The notes: generated by a model not told the origin, from the sequence alone. 9,428 nucleotides of DNA from Planctomycetota bacterium (GCA_029573975.1 JAKQBU010000417.1:1-9428), one strand, 5' to 3'. Positions 1 to 7,571 are shown, counted from the first letter of the stretch. Made by a program: numbers and translations.

Positions 1-1
1 G

Positions 2-1351
2 AGTGAATATGCGGCGTTTCTGCGGACGCAATTGCTGACGATCATGGGCAACAGCCTGAAGACCTGCGAGAATCTGCTGAAGAATGTGGGGGCGTATGTG
101 ACGACTCCATCAATTGGAATCCACAAGAACCGGTTTAGCGGCTGTCCGGCGGTGGTGGTTTCGGCGGGTCCGTCGCTGGGGCGGAATATCGAGTATTTGA
201 AGGAGATTCGGGACCGGGTGGTGGTGATCGCGGTGCAGACGACGCTGAAGCCGCTGCTGGCACGGGGGATCCGGCCGGATTTCGTCACCTGCCTGGATTA
301 TCATGAAGTGAGTTTGCGTTTTTATGACGGGCTGACGGAGAAGGATTTGCAGGATATTCACCTGGTGGCGGAACCGAAATCCAACTGGCAGGTGATTGAT
401 TATTATTATCCGCGCGGCCCGTTGTCGCTGCTGGGCAATGAGTTTCTGGGGATGGCGCTGCGGGAGGTGGAGGATGGGCACGATTGCCTGCCGTCCGGCT
501 GCACGGTGGCGCATTTGGCGTTTTACCTGGCGGAATATATCGGAGCCGATCCGATCCTATTTATCGGGCAGGACCTGGGTTTTACGGATCATGTGTATTA
601 TTCGCCGGGAACGGCGCTGCATGACTACTGGCGGCCGGAAATGAACCGGTTTATGACGATTGAGATGAAGGAATGGGAGCGGATCGCCCGGCACCGGCAT
701 ATCTCGCGGAAGGTACCGGATATTCACGGGCAGGCCATCTATACGGATGAGCAGATGTTCACGTATTTGCAGCAGTTTGAAAAGGATTTTGCCCGGAGTT
801 CGGCCCGGATCATCGATGCCAGCGAGGGCGGGGCGCGGAAGCAGGGATGCCAGGCGATGACGCTGCGGGAGGCGGCGGGAAGATATTGCCGGAAGGCGAT
901 AGAGCCGGTCCGTTTCGAGTATCTAAAACAGCCGACCGTCCCGGATGCGAAAAAACGGCAGCGGGCCGGCGAACTGGTACAGAAGCGGATCAACGAGGTG
1001 AAGGAATTCGAGGCGATTACGGAGGAGACAATTTTGCTGGTACGGACGATGCTGGGACAGGTGGACGACCAGCCGGCCCTGAATAAAACCATGGTGCGGC
1101 TGGACGAGCTGCGGACCAGGGTAAAGCAGCGGATGGAAATCTACCGGATGGTGGGATTTGTTTCGCAGACGGCGGAACTGCAACGGTTCCGCCTGGACCG
1201 GACCATCGATGTGAATAATGTGCAGGGAAAGGAACGGCAGCGGCGGCAGTTGCAGCGGGATATAGGATATGTCAGTGAGTTGAAGAAAGGCTGCGAGCGG
1301 CTGCTGCGATTGCTGGAACAGGGGAAAGATCGGTTGAGAGATGACCAATAG
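2..1351 (+). CDS. Motility-associated (Maf/DUF115) glycosyltransferase, 5' end outside window
   Basis: The reading frame is open from the left edge, so the true start lies upstream; an internal TTG at 32 is in frame but nothing marks it as the start. The visible part is 449 residues. Near nt 158-187 it has the sequence VSAGPSLGRN, followed by a stretch ending in KPLLARGIRPDFV, and near nt 566-577 it has GQDL. These match the nucleotide-binding core of the DUF115 / MptE-like family. Further on, IDASEGGARKQG matches the end of that domain. The last 150 or so residues are charged and probably helical. Family members called Maf (motility accessory factor) transfer CMP-activated pseudaminic or legionaminic acid to flagellin in the cytoplasm. 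The gene overlaps the next by 11 bp and lies upstream of CMP-nonulosonate synthesis genes, which supports that role. The acceptor protein is inferred, as no flagellin gene is in the window. Confidence 0.85.
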   Translation, partial: SEYAAFLRTQLLTIMGNSLKTCENLLKNVGAYVTTPSIGIHKNRFSGCPAVVVSAGPSLGRNIEYLKEIRDRVVVIAVQTTLKPLLARGIRPDFVTCLDYHEVSLRFYDGLTEKDLQDIHLVAEPKSNWQVIDYYYPRGPLSLLGNEFLGMALREVEDGHDCLPSGCTVAHLAFYLAEYIGADPILFIGQDLGFTDHVYYSPGTALHDYWRPEMNRFMTIEMKEWERIARHRHISRKVPDIHGQAIYTDEQMFTYLQQFEKDFARSSARIIDASEGGARKQGCQAMTLREAAGRYCRKAIEPVRFEYLKQPTVPDAKKRQRAGELVQKRINEVKEFEAITEETILLVRTMLGQVDDQPALNKTMVRLDELRTRVKQRMEIYRMVGFVSQTAELQRFRLDRTIDVNNVQGKERQRRQLQRDIGYVSELKKGCERLLRLLEQGKDRLRDDQ

Positions 1352-2981
1352 CAGTACAGGGAAAAAGACCGCGGCGCTGGTAACGGCGGATTTGAGCCGG
1401 AGCGGGCTGGGGACGCGTTCGCGGCTGATGGATGATCTGGCGGGGACCGCGGTATTAAAACGAACGATGGAGCGGCTGGGACGGGTGAAAGGTCTGGCGG
1501 AACGGATTATCTTCTGCCCGGCGGGCCAGAAAGAATCGCTGCAAAGGATTCTTGAGGATCCCCAGGTGCTGGTTCAGGAGTTGCCAGCCCCCCTACCGGT
1601 CAGCCCGGCGGTCCAGCGGCGGAAATGGGCACTGACGAGCTGGCGCGGCGGGCTGCATGAGGCAACGGTGTTTGACGAACCGGCTATTACCGAGGAGATG
1701 GTGGCATTTGCACGAGAACGCGATATCTACACGGCGGTGGTGGTGCCGGCAGAGGCGGTGCTGGCGGACCCGGAGCTGATCGACGGACTGATCGAGCACC
1801 ATCATCAGCATGACAGCCTGATGCGGTTCACTTTTACGCAGGCGGCGCCGGGATTGTGCGGTTGGGCGTACCGGCTGGATTTGTATCACGAGCTGCGGCT
1901 GGCGGGCCAGCGGATCGGCGACCTGATGCATTACGATCCGGATCATACGCAGGGGGACCAGATAAATCAGGACAGCAATTATAAGGTGGAGCAGGAAATT
2001 TGCTTTTCTCCGTTTCGGTATCTGGCGGATACACAGCGTAGTTTTGATATGCTGAAGAAAATTGTATCGGGTGTTGACGGCAGCCAATGGAACGCCGTGC
2101 AAACCGTGCAAAAAATGGCGGAGGTTTTGCGGGAGACGGATCTTTTGCCGTGGGAGCTGGAGGTGGAAATCAACACGGAGCGGAGCGTGCGGCTGAGGGG
2201 GTATCCGCATGGGCGGGCGGATCTGGGACGCGGGGCCATGTCGCTGGAGCAGTTTGCCAGGATCGTAAATGACTGCCGGGAATACGATGATATCTGCCTG
2301 ACGCTGGGCGGGTATGGTGAACCGCTAGCGCATCCGCAATTGATGAAGATGGTGGAAGCGGCTAAACAGGCGGGGATTTTTGGAATCAATATCGAAACGG
2401 ACGGACGCCTGCTGAAGGGAGAACTGGCCGGGGCGTTGCTAAAGTCGCCGGTGGATACGATCAGCGTATATCTGGATGCCAACAGCCCGGAATTATATAG
2501 GCAGGTGAAAGGGGAAGACGGCTTTGAGGCGGTGGCAAAGCAGATGGAAGAATTCGCTGAGCAGCGAAAAACGCAGGGTGACACGGGGCCTATCATTGTG
2601 GCACATCTGGTGAAGACGCGGCAGAATTTAGGGGAAATGGAGGAATTTTACGACCGGTGGATCCGGCGGTGCGGCTGTGCGGTCATTACGGGCTACAATG
2701 ATTTCGCGGGGCAGATCGAGGACCGGTCGATCATGAATATGGCGCCGCCGCGGCGGTTTCCGTGTAAACGGTTATCGAATGGCATGATGATTCTGGCAGA
2801 CGGGCGGGTGAGCCTGTGTTCGCAGGATTTTATGGGGAAACATGCGGTGGGCAATGTATTTACCCACAGTGTAAAAGAAATCTGGAAATCGCCGGTGATG
2901 GAGCAGTTGCGGCAGGCTCATCGGGATGGGAATTATGGAGTGAATCCGCTTTGTGCGCGATGCAAGGACTGGTTTCGGTAA
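1341..2981 (+). CDS. Nucleotidyltransferase-like / degenerate radical-SAM / SPASM fusion protein
   Basis: A 546-residue protein starting at an ATG that overlaps the Maf gene by 11 bp, suggesting translational coupling. Residues about 10-240 resemble an SpsF-type cytidylyltransferase (GT-A fold): DDLAGTAVLKRTMERLGRVK near the N-terminus and AVVVPAEAVLADPELIDGLI at 132-151. The usual phosphate-binding loop is divergent. Residues about 270-450 follow a radical-SAM barrel: beta-1 ELEVEIN (272-278), then GGYGEPLAHP (323-332) in the SAM-binding GGE position. However, the stretch after beta-1, where CX3CX2C should lie (about 280-290), has no cysteine. The C-terminus keeps a SPASM/twitch-like set: C475-x12-G-x4-C493 and C538-x2-C541. 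The product may bind one auxiliary iron-sulphur cluster but is unlikely to perform SAM radical chemistry. It resembles what I remember as spiro-SPASM proteins, though I cannot check this. Its role in glycan synthesis or transfer is inferred only from position. Confidence 0.7.
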   Translation: MTNSSTGKKTAALVTADLSRSGLGTRSRLMDDLAGTAVLKRTMERLGRVKGLAERIIFCPAGQKESLQRILEDPQVLVQELPAPLPVSPAVQRRKWALTSWRGGLHEATVFDEPAITEEMVAFARERDIYTAVVVPAEAVLADPELIDGLIEHHHQHDSLMRFTFTQAAPGLCGWAYRLDLYHELRLAGQRIGDLMHYDPDHTQGDQINQDSNYKVEQEICFSPFRYLADTQRSFDMLKKIVSGVDGSQWNAVQTVQKMAEVLRETDLLPWELEVEINTERSVRLRGYPHGRADLGRGAMSLEQFARIVNDCREYDDICLTLGGYGEPLAHPQLMKMVEAAKQAGIFGINIETDGRLLKGELAGALLKSPVDTISVYLDANSPELYRQVKGEDGFEAVAKQMEEFAEQRKTQGDTGPIIVAHLVKTRQNLGEMEEFYDRWIRRCGCAVITGYNDFAGQIEDRSIMNMAPPRRFPCKRLSNGMMILADGRVSLCSQDFMGKHAVGNVFTHSVKEIWKSPVMEQLRQAHRDGNYGVNPLCARCKDWFR

Positions 2982-2986
2982 ACAAC

Positions 2987-2992
2987 AGGGAG
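2987..2992 (+). promoter_or_regulatory. Shine-Dalgarno (AGGGAG) fixing a TTG start
   Basis: AGGGAG lies seven bases before the TTG at 3000 and just after the stop codon of the preceding gene. The conserved N-terminal motif of the encoded enzyme (ILGIIPARGGSKG) begins directly after this TTG, so a later start would remove the CTP-binding loop. This makes TTG the likely true start. Confidence 0.75.
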
Positions 2993-2999
2993 AAACGAT

Positions 3000-4763
3000 T
3001 TGAACATTTTGGGAATCATACCGGCCCGCGGCGGGAGCAAGGGATTGCCGGGCAAGAATTTTCGGAATCTGCTGGGCAAGCCGGTGATCTGCTATACGAT
3101 CGAGGCGGCGCGGGCGGCCGGGCGGCTGACGCGGGTCATCGTCAGCAGCGACGAACCGCAGGCGGAGGCAATCTGCCGAAGTTACGGGATTGAGCGGCTG
3201 GCGCGACCGGCGGAACTGGCTACGGATACGGCGCGGGTGGATGATGTGATGCGGCAGTGCTGCCGGGAACTGGAGCTGCGGGAAGGATACCGGCCGGATA
3301 TTGTGGTGCTGCTGTATGCGAATATCCCGGTGCGGACGGAGGGGATTATCGATCAGGCGATTGGGCATTTGGTGCAGACGGGGGCGGATTCGGTGCAGAC
3401 GTTTGCGCGGCTGGGCAAGCTGAAGCATCATCCGTTCTGGCTGTATAAGCTGAACGGAGACCGGGCGGAAAAATTCACGCCCAATGATGTGTATCGCCGA
3501 CAGGAACTACCGCCGGTGTATTCGATTGACGCGGCGGTAGGGGTGGTAACTTACCAGTCGCTGATGAACTCAGAAGGCAGCGATAATCCGCATGCATTTT
3601 GGGGGGATGACCGGCGCGGCATCATCCAGGAGGAGGGAGAAACCGTAGATATCGATACGATGGATGACTTGCGGCGGGCGGAAACCTTGCTTCAAAATAA
3701 ATATAGAAAGGCATTTTCCGGTACGTCCCGGCGAGCCGGCTGGCAGGATGAAAAGCGGCGGCCGTATATCATCGCGGAGGCAGGGGTCAATCATAACGGC
3801 AATCTGGCAATGGCCAGGGAGATGGTGCGGGCGGCTCAAGAGGCGGGCGCGGATTGCGTGAAGTTTCAGGCGTTCCGGGCGGAAGAACTGGTAACGAAGG
3901 AGGCGGCCAAGGCGGAGTACCAACAGCACTGCGGTAAGCAGGGGGAAACGCAATATGATATGCTCAAGCGCTGCGAGCTGGGCGAGGGAGATTTTCAGAC
4001 ATTGAAAAGCTACTGTGAGGAGGTGGGGATCGATTTTCTGGTGACGCCTTTTTCACCGCACTGGGTGAAGGTATTCGCGGCGATGGGAGTGGATTCGTTC
4101 AAGATCGGCTCGGGCAATCTGGGGGCGGTGGATTTGCTGGCGGCGATTGGGCAGAGCCGTCTGCCGGTCATTCTATCGACGGGTATGTCATCGCTGGAGG
4201 AAGTGGATCAAAGTTTGAACCGGCTGCGGGAGGCGGGCTGCGGGGAGGCGGCTCTGCTGCAATGCGTGAGTTTGTACCCGACGCGGCTGGATCAGGTGAA
4301 TTTACAGGCGATACAGACCTTACGAGACCATACCGGCTGCATTACGGGTTTTTCGGATCATACGCTGGAGGTCATTACGGGAGGATTGGCGGCGGCGGCG
4401 GGCACGGAAATTCTGGAAAAGCATTTTACGCTGGATAAGAAGTTGGAGGGACCGGACCAGGCGATGAGTCTGACGCCGGCGGAATTCAAGGAATATGTCA
4501 GGCTGGCCCGGCAAGCGTGGGTTGCCCGCGGCAGCGGTGAAAAAACCGTTTTGAAGGAGGAACAGCCGATCCAGGCGGCAGCCCGGCTGAGCGTGGTGGC
4601 AAAAAGGAACATTTCCAGGGGAACTGTTATTACAGCGGAGATGCTGACGTGCAAGCGGCCGGGGACGGGAATCGCATCGGAACGGATTCAGGAGGTCATC
4701 GGGAAAAGAGCGGCAAAGGATATGGAAGCGAATCAGGTGATTCAATGGCGGGATCTGGAATAA
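3000..4763 (+). CDS. Bifunctional CMP-nonulosonate cytidylyltransferase / nonulosonate synthase (NeuA-NeuB fusion)
   Basis: 587 residues with two enzymes in one chain. Residues 1-232 are a NeuA/LegF-type CMP-sugar synthetase: IIPARGGSKGLPGKN (6-20) is the CTP-binding signature, followed by ARPAELATDTARVDDV (68-83) and LYANIPVR (105-112) where many relatives have LQPTSPLR. After a linker (about 233-254), residues 255-587 are a NeuB/LegI-type synthase condensing phosphoenolpyruvate with an N-acetylmannosamine-type sugar. It has IIAEAGVNHNG (257-267), VKFQ (287-290), STGM (393-396), and the two metal-binding histidines in FSDHT (H454) and EKHFTLD (H475), 21 residues apart as in meningococcal NeuB. 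A C-terminal SAF domain carries the KRPGTG motif (552-557), whose Arg reaches the neighbouring active site in NeuB dimers. NeuA and NeuB are usually separate proteins. The sequence does not decide between neuraminic and legionaminic acid. The gene is 18 bp after its upstream neighbour and 4 bp before the epimerase gene. Confidence 0.92.
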   Translation: MNILGIIPARGGSKGLPGKNFRNLLGKPVICYTIEAARAAGRLTRVIVSSDEPQAEAICRSYGIERLARPAELATDTARVDDVMRQCCRELELREGYRPDIVVLLYANIPVRTEGIIDQAIGHLVQTGADSVQTFARLGKLKHHPFWLYKLNGDRAEKFTPNDVYRRQELPPVYSIDAAVGVVTYQSLMNSEGSDNPHAFWGDDRRGIIQEEGETVDIDTMDDLRRAETLLQNKYRKAFSGTSRRAGWQDEKRRPYIIAEAGVNHNGNLAMAREMVRAAQEAGADCVKFQAFRAEELVTKEAAKAEYQQHCGKQGETQYDMLKRCELGEGDFQTLKSYCEEVGIDFLVTPFSPHWVKVFAAMGVDSFKIGSGNLGAVDLLAAIGQSRLPVILSTGMSSLEEVDQSLNRLREAGCGEAALLQCVSLYPTRLDQVNLQAIQTLRDHTGCITGFSDHTLEVITGGLAAAAGTEILEKHFTLDKKLEGPDQAMSLTPAEFKEYVRLARQAWVARGSGEKTVLKEEQPIQAAARLSVVAKRNISRGTVITAEMLTCKRPGTGIASERIQEVIGKRAAKDMEANQVIQWRDLE

Positions 4764-4767
4764 TGGT

Positions 4768-5925
4768 ATGACACAGGCAAAAAACAAACGGCGGGTGGCG
4801 GTCGTGACAGGGACGCGGGCAGAATATGGGGTACTGGTTCCGGTGATGAAGGCGATTCAGAAGCATCCGAAGCTGGAACTGCAAGTGGTGGTGACGGGAA
4901 TGCACCTGCTGAGGCGGTTCGGATATACGGTCAAAGAGATCGAGGCAGACGGCTGGCGGATTGACGGGACCGTCCGGCTGCAGGATGAGAAAGACAGCAT
5001 TATCGGACAAAGCCGGGGACTAGGCCGGGCAATTACCGGTTTGACGAATATTTTTCATCGGTTGCGGACGGACATCGTATTAGTGCTGGGGGACCGGGTG
5101 GAGGCCTTTGCGGCGGCGGCGGCAGCAGCGACCAGCCATTTGATTATCGGACACATCCATGGGGGCGATGTGGCAACGGGGGTGCTGGACGATGCCTACC
5201 GGCACGCGATTACCAAATTGTCCCATATTCATTTTGCCGCCAGTAAAGGGGCCTATGAGCGGATTCTGCGTTTGGGGGAGGAACGGCATCGTATTTATCA
5301 GACCGGTTCGCCGGCGATTGACCATTTATCGGACACAATTTGTAAAAATATACTGCAATTAAATCTGTGGGCCGGATTTGATGTGCGGGAGGATTTTTTA
5401 CTGATAGTCCAGCATCCGGCGGGCGGCTCGAGTGAGCAGGAGAAAGCCCGCATGGAGGATACGCTGTGGGGCTGCCGCTGTAAAGGATTGCGGGCTATTG
5501 TGTTATATCCCAACTGCGATCCGGGATTTTCGGGAATTATCAAGGGCGCCCAGCGGTTGTGCCGGCAGTTCGGCTGGCCGATGATTGACAATCTGCCCCG
5601 GAGTATTTACCTGGGGCTGCTGCGGCGGGCGCGGGTGCTGGTGGGAAATAGTTCCAGCGGAATAATCGAGGCGGGCTATTTAAATGTCGATGTAGTCAAT
5701 GTTGGACATCGCCAGGAAGGCCGCGAACATGGACCGAATGTAATCCATGCGGCCTATGGACGACGGAATGTCAGCCGGGCACTAGGTGTTATCCTGGCGC
5801 GACGGCAGAGAAAACGGCAGAAAGCCGTCCTGTATGGCGATGGAAAAAGCGGCCAGAAAATCGCGCGTATTCTCGGTACGATGCCAATGGATGAGCGATT
5901 TTGGCAGAAAAAATTGACCTACTGA
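4768..5925 (+). CDS. neuC: Hydrolysing UDP-sugar 2-epimerase, NeuC/LegG family
   Basis: 385 residues, a normal length for the family. It has the GT-B-like epimerase fold of UDP-GlcNAc 2-epimerases. Visible motifs are VVTGTRAEYGVL (12-23), VLGDRVEAFAAA (106-117), IHGGDVATGVLDDAYRHAIT (130-149), LYPNCDPG (246-253), and VGNSSSGIIEAG (292-303) followed by GHRQEGRE and NVI. The HGGD/RHAITKLSH pattern is that of the hydrolysing NeuC/LegG branch, not of non-hydrolysing WecB. The enzyme would release ManNAc, or its 2,4-diacetamido-6-deoxy counterpart, plus UDP, feeding the synthase encoded just upstream. The start ATG is 4 bp after the preceding stop with no clear Shine-Dalgarno, so translation is probably coupled. 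If the substrate is plain UDP-GlcNAc, the window holds all steps to a CMP-sialic acid. If it is the bacillosamine derivative, dehydratase, aminotransferase and acetyltransferase genes must lie elsewhere. Confidence 0.9.
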   Translation: MTQAKNKRRVAVVTGTRAEYGVLVPVMKAIQKHPKLELQVVVTGMHLLRRFGYTVKEIEADGWRIDGTVRLQDEKDSIIGQSRGLGRAITGLTNIFHRLRTDIVLVLGDRVEAFAAAAAAATSHLIIGHIHGGDVATGVLDDAYRHAITKLSHIHFAASKGAYERILRLGEERHRIYQTGSPAIDHLSDTICKNILQLNLWAGFDVREDFLLIVQHPAGGSSEQEKARMEDTLWGCRCKGLRAIVLYPNCDPGFSGIIKGAQRLCRQFGWPMIDNLPRSIYLGLLRRARVLVGNSSSGIIEAGYLNVDVVNVGHRQEGREHGPNVIHAAYGRRNVSRALGVILARRQRKRQKAVLYGDGKSGQKIARILGTMPMDERFWQKKLTY

Positions 5926-5941
5926 ATAAAGGACGACAATC

Positions 5942-6781
5942 GTGGAAGCAGCAGACATTATCAATCAGACCGTGGAAATTGCAACCTTGCCGGAAGTCAC
6001 ACTGCGAATCATCGAAGTGGTACAGGATCCGCGCAGTACGGCTCATGATCTGCACAAAATCGTCAGCAACGATCCGGCCCTGTCAGCGCGGGTATTGCGG
6101 GTGGTGAACTCGGCGTTTTACGGTTTGCCGGGCCAGATCGGCAGCATCGACCGGGCGATCATGATGCTGGGGCTGAACGCGGTCAAGAATATTGCGATTG
6201 CGGCCTCGCTGGCCAAGATGTTCAAAAAGGGGGCCATCTGCGATGACTTTACGGGGAAGGATTTATGGACGCATAGCGTGGCGGTGGGGGCCACCAATAA
6301 ATTGATTACCAACGCCATCGGGCTGGCCCTGCCGGACGAGGCGTTTTTAGCGGGGCTTATTCATGATTTGGGGCTGGTGGCCATTATGCAGAGCCAATCC
6401 CAAAAACTGCTGGAAATCGTGCAGATGGCCAAAGCGGGGATTCCTTTCCGCAAAGCGGAAGATCAGGTGCTTGGCACCAATCATCAGGAAATCGGCATGG
6501 CCCTGGCGGCGAAATGGAAGTTCCCCCGCTCGTTTCAGTATGTCACGGGGTATCATCATAATCCTACGGATCTGGCCCGCGAAAACCGCCTGCTGGCGAT
6601 GGTCACGCATGTTTCGGATCTTCTCAGCAGCCAGAAGCAATTCGGGATTACGCTGACGGTTGAGACCGAAGAGATTTCCGCGGAGGCGCTGGAGGAAATC
6701 GGATTGACCCGGGGTCAGTTGGATGAAATCCAAACCCTGATCGAGGAAGAGCTGGAAATCGTCCGATCCCTGATCGAATAA
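5942..6781 (+). CDS. HDOD-domain signalling protein
   Basis: 279 residues from a GTG start with AAAGGA (5928-5933) eight bases upstream; the gap after the epimerase gene is 16 bp. Residues about 12-210 form an HDOD domain. TLPEVTLRIIEVVQDP (15-30) and VSNDPALSARVLRVVNSAFYG (41-61) are the N-terminal hallmarks. LWTHSVAVG (108-116), LAGLIHDLGLV (136-146), LGTNHQEIG (177-185) and GYHHNP (203-208) follow the HD-like core. The C-terminal 60 residues are acidic and helical with no added domain. HDOD proteins are non-enzymatic or poorly understood signalling scaffolds, often linked to motility, cyclic-di-GMP or stress regulation. Its place at the end of a flagellin-glycosylation operon suggests a motility-related role, which is inference. 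No intrinsic terminator is obvious after the stop. Confidence 0.88.
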   Translation: MEAADIINQTVEIATLPEVTLRIIEVVQDPRSTAHDLHKIVSNDPALSARVLRVVNSAFYGLPGQIGSIDRAIMMLGLNAVKNIAIAASLAKMFKKGAICDDFTGKDLWTHSVAVGATNKLITNAIGLALPDEAFLAGLIHDLGLVAIMQSQSQKLLEIVQMAKAGIPFRKAEDQVLGTNHQEIGMALAAKWKFPRSFQYVTGYHHNPTDLARENRLLAMVTHVSDLLSSQKQFGITLTVETEEISAEALEEIGLTRGQLDEIQTLIEEELEIVRSLIE

Positions 6782-7055
6782 TCGGGATTTGTCGTAGGAA
6801 CCTGTCTATCTGTTTTGCTTTCTCATTCCGGAGTGAGCCGTCCGGATTGTGCCTTGCACGTGCCTGCCCGTCTCCAGTTCCAGCCTCTCTCTCTCTTTTT
6901 GACTCCGCCGCGAAAAAAACCATGACCAAATATTTTTTCCTCTTTCTTTTTTTTTTGATAAATTCCCGTTTGCAACCAGCCGAGAATAATCATGTTCAAT
7001 GAAAATACTTACGCATAAAAACATGAAAAAGGAATGTGAAACAAGGAACGGCACA
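6782..7055. other. Low-GC, pyrimidine-rich intergenic spacer
   Basis: 274 bp between the HDOD and PilZ genes with no credible ORF on either strand. It holds a CT-repeat run ending in T5 (6884-6900), a second long pyrimidine tract (6932-6956, with a run of ten T), and a small hairpin, CTCATT-CCGG-AGTGAG (6822-6837, one G-T pair), that is not followed by a T-run. No convincing promoter pair was found. The spacer probably carries the PilZ promoter and possibly factor-dependent termination of the upstream operon, but neither is demonstrable by eye. Confidence 0.5.
7043..7048 (+). promoter_or_regulatory. Shine-Dalgarno (AAGGAA) selecting the PilZ start
   Basis: AAGGAA lies seven bases before the ATG at 7056. 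Two earlier in-frame ATGs (6999 and 7023) lack a comparable site, and the c-di-GMP-binding arginines start directly after 7056. The shorter protein is therefore preferred. Confidence 0.7.
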
Positions 7056-7415
7056 ATGGAACGCAGGAAAGAAAAGAGAATCAGTTTTTGCTGGCCGATC
7101 TGGTTCGGCCATGACTTGAACGGAGCCTTTGCCCGGGGCCAGATGGCGGATTTGAGCGGCAGCGGGGTCAGTTTCACCGCAGCGGAGAACCAGTGTCCCA
7201 AACCGGGAGATCATGTTTTGACGCGGTTTAGTTACCCCCATCCGGGAGAGGAATTTCAGATGTCCAGTTATTACAACTGGTCGGAAGTGCTCCGGGTCGA
7301 TCCGTTTCTGCCGGGATTAAAACGGGTGGCGATGCGGCTGAAAACGGCTCTGCCGGAAATTCTCATGGCAACGGAGGAATCGGAGGAACAGGAATATCTG
7401 GTGGAAACGGCATAA
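7056..7415 (+). CDS. PilZ-domain c-di-GMP receptor
   Basis: 119 residues, almost entirely one PilZ domain. The two ligand-binding signatures are intact: R4-x3-R8 in the N-terminal loop (ERRKEKR) and D32-x-S34-x2-G37 (ADLSGSG) on the following strand. It should therefore bind cyclic-di-GMP. The WPIWF stretch between them is a feature I associate with planctomycete PilZ proteins (recollection, not checked). The C-terminus (EESEEQEYLVETA) is acidic. The start at 7056 is chosen from its Shine-Dalgarno; starting at 6999 would add 19 residues (MKILTHKNM...) without domain content. Stand-alone PilZ proteins act by binding a partner, commonly in flagellar, pilus or exopolysaccharide control. It is followed by a strong terminator, so it ends a transcription unit. 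Confidence 0.87.
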   Translation: MERRKEKRISFCWPIWFGHDLNGAFARGQMADLSGSGVSFTAAENQCPKPGDHVLTRFSYPHPGEEFQMSSYYNWSEVLRVDPFLPGLKRVAMRLKTALPEILMATEESEEQEYLVETA

Positions 7416-7459
7416 CCGATACCACCGGGCACGGACTAAAGCTAACTTTCTTCATAATC

Positions 7460-7491
7460 AGGCGGCTTGCGTTTAAGCCGCCTCTTTTTTT
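7460..7491 (+). terminator. Intrinsic terminator after the PilZ gene
   Basis: Perfect 9-bp stem AGGCGGCTT / AAGCCGCCT (7460-7468 and 7475-7483) with a 6-base loop GCGTTT, followed by C and seven T. It is 44 bases after the PilZ stop codon. Confidence 0.93.
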
Positions 7492-7532
7492 GCCGGCAGA
7501 TTCAAGTCCTATAAGAAAATAATTTTCCTTTT

Positions 7533-7562
7533 TTGGCACTTTTTGTATTTGTATTTTATACT
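7533..7562 (+). promoter_or_regulatory. Sigma70-like promoter for the hydrolase-fold gene
   Basis: TTGGCA (7533-7538) and TATACT (7557-7562) are separated by 18 bases in an AT-rich stretch just after the PilZ terminator. Transcription would begin around 7568-7570, only a few bases before the ATG at 7572. The open frame extends back through this promoter to a TTG at 7533, but that TTG is part of the -35 box and should not be taken as a start. Confidence 0.6.
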
Positions 7563-7571
7563 TTCAAAACC

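Noticed and set aside
32..34. TTG at 32 as the start of the Maf-family gene
   Set aside because: The frame stays open to the left edge with family-like sequence (SEYAAFLRTQ), so the gene more likely begins outside the window.
1979..2596. Long minus-strand ORFs opposite the operon (for example 205 codons here)
   Set aside because: They are antisense shadows of GC-rich coding sequence with Arg/Pro/Ser-rich, domain-free translations and no ribosome-binding sites.
4449..4460. GPDQ in place of GPDH in the NeuB domain as a sign of lost activity
   Set aside because: That position also varies in the well-characterised meningococcal NeuB as I recall it, and the two metal-binding histidines (454, 475) are intact.
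5104..5130. Ala-rich GCG/GCA run in the epimerase as a repeat expansion
   Set aside because: It falls in a helix that is naturally Ala-rich in this family, and the codons are mixed.
6822..6837. Hairpin CTCATT-CCGG-AGTGAG as the terminator of the HDOD operon
   Set aside because: The stem is short with a G-T pair and no T-run follows; the nearest T5 is about 60 bases away.
6999..7001. ATG at 6999 as the PilZ start
   Set aside because: It lacks a good Shine-Dalgarno and adds only a 19-residue tail without domain features; ATG 7056 has AAGGAA seven bases upstream.
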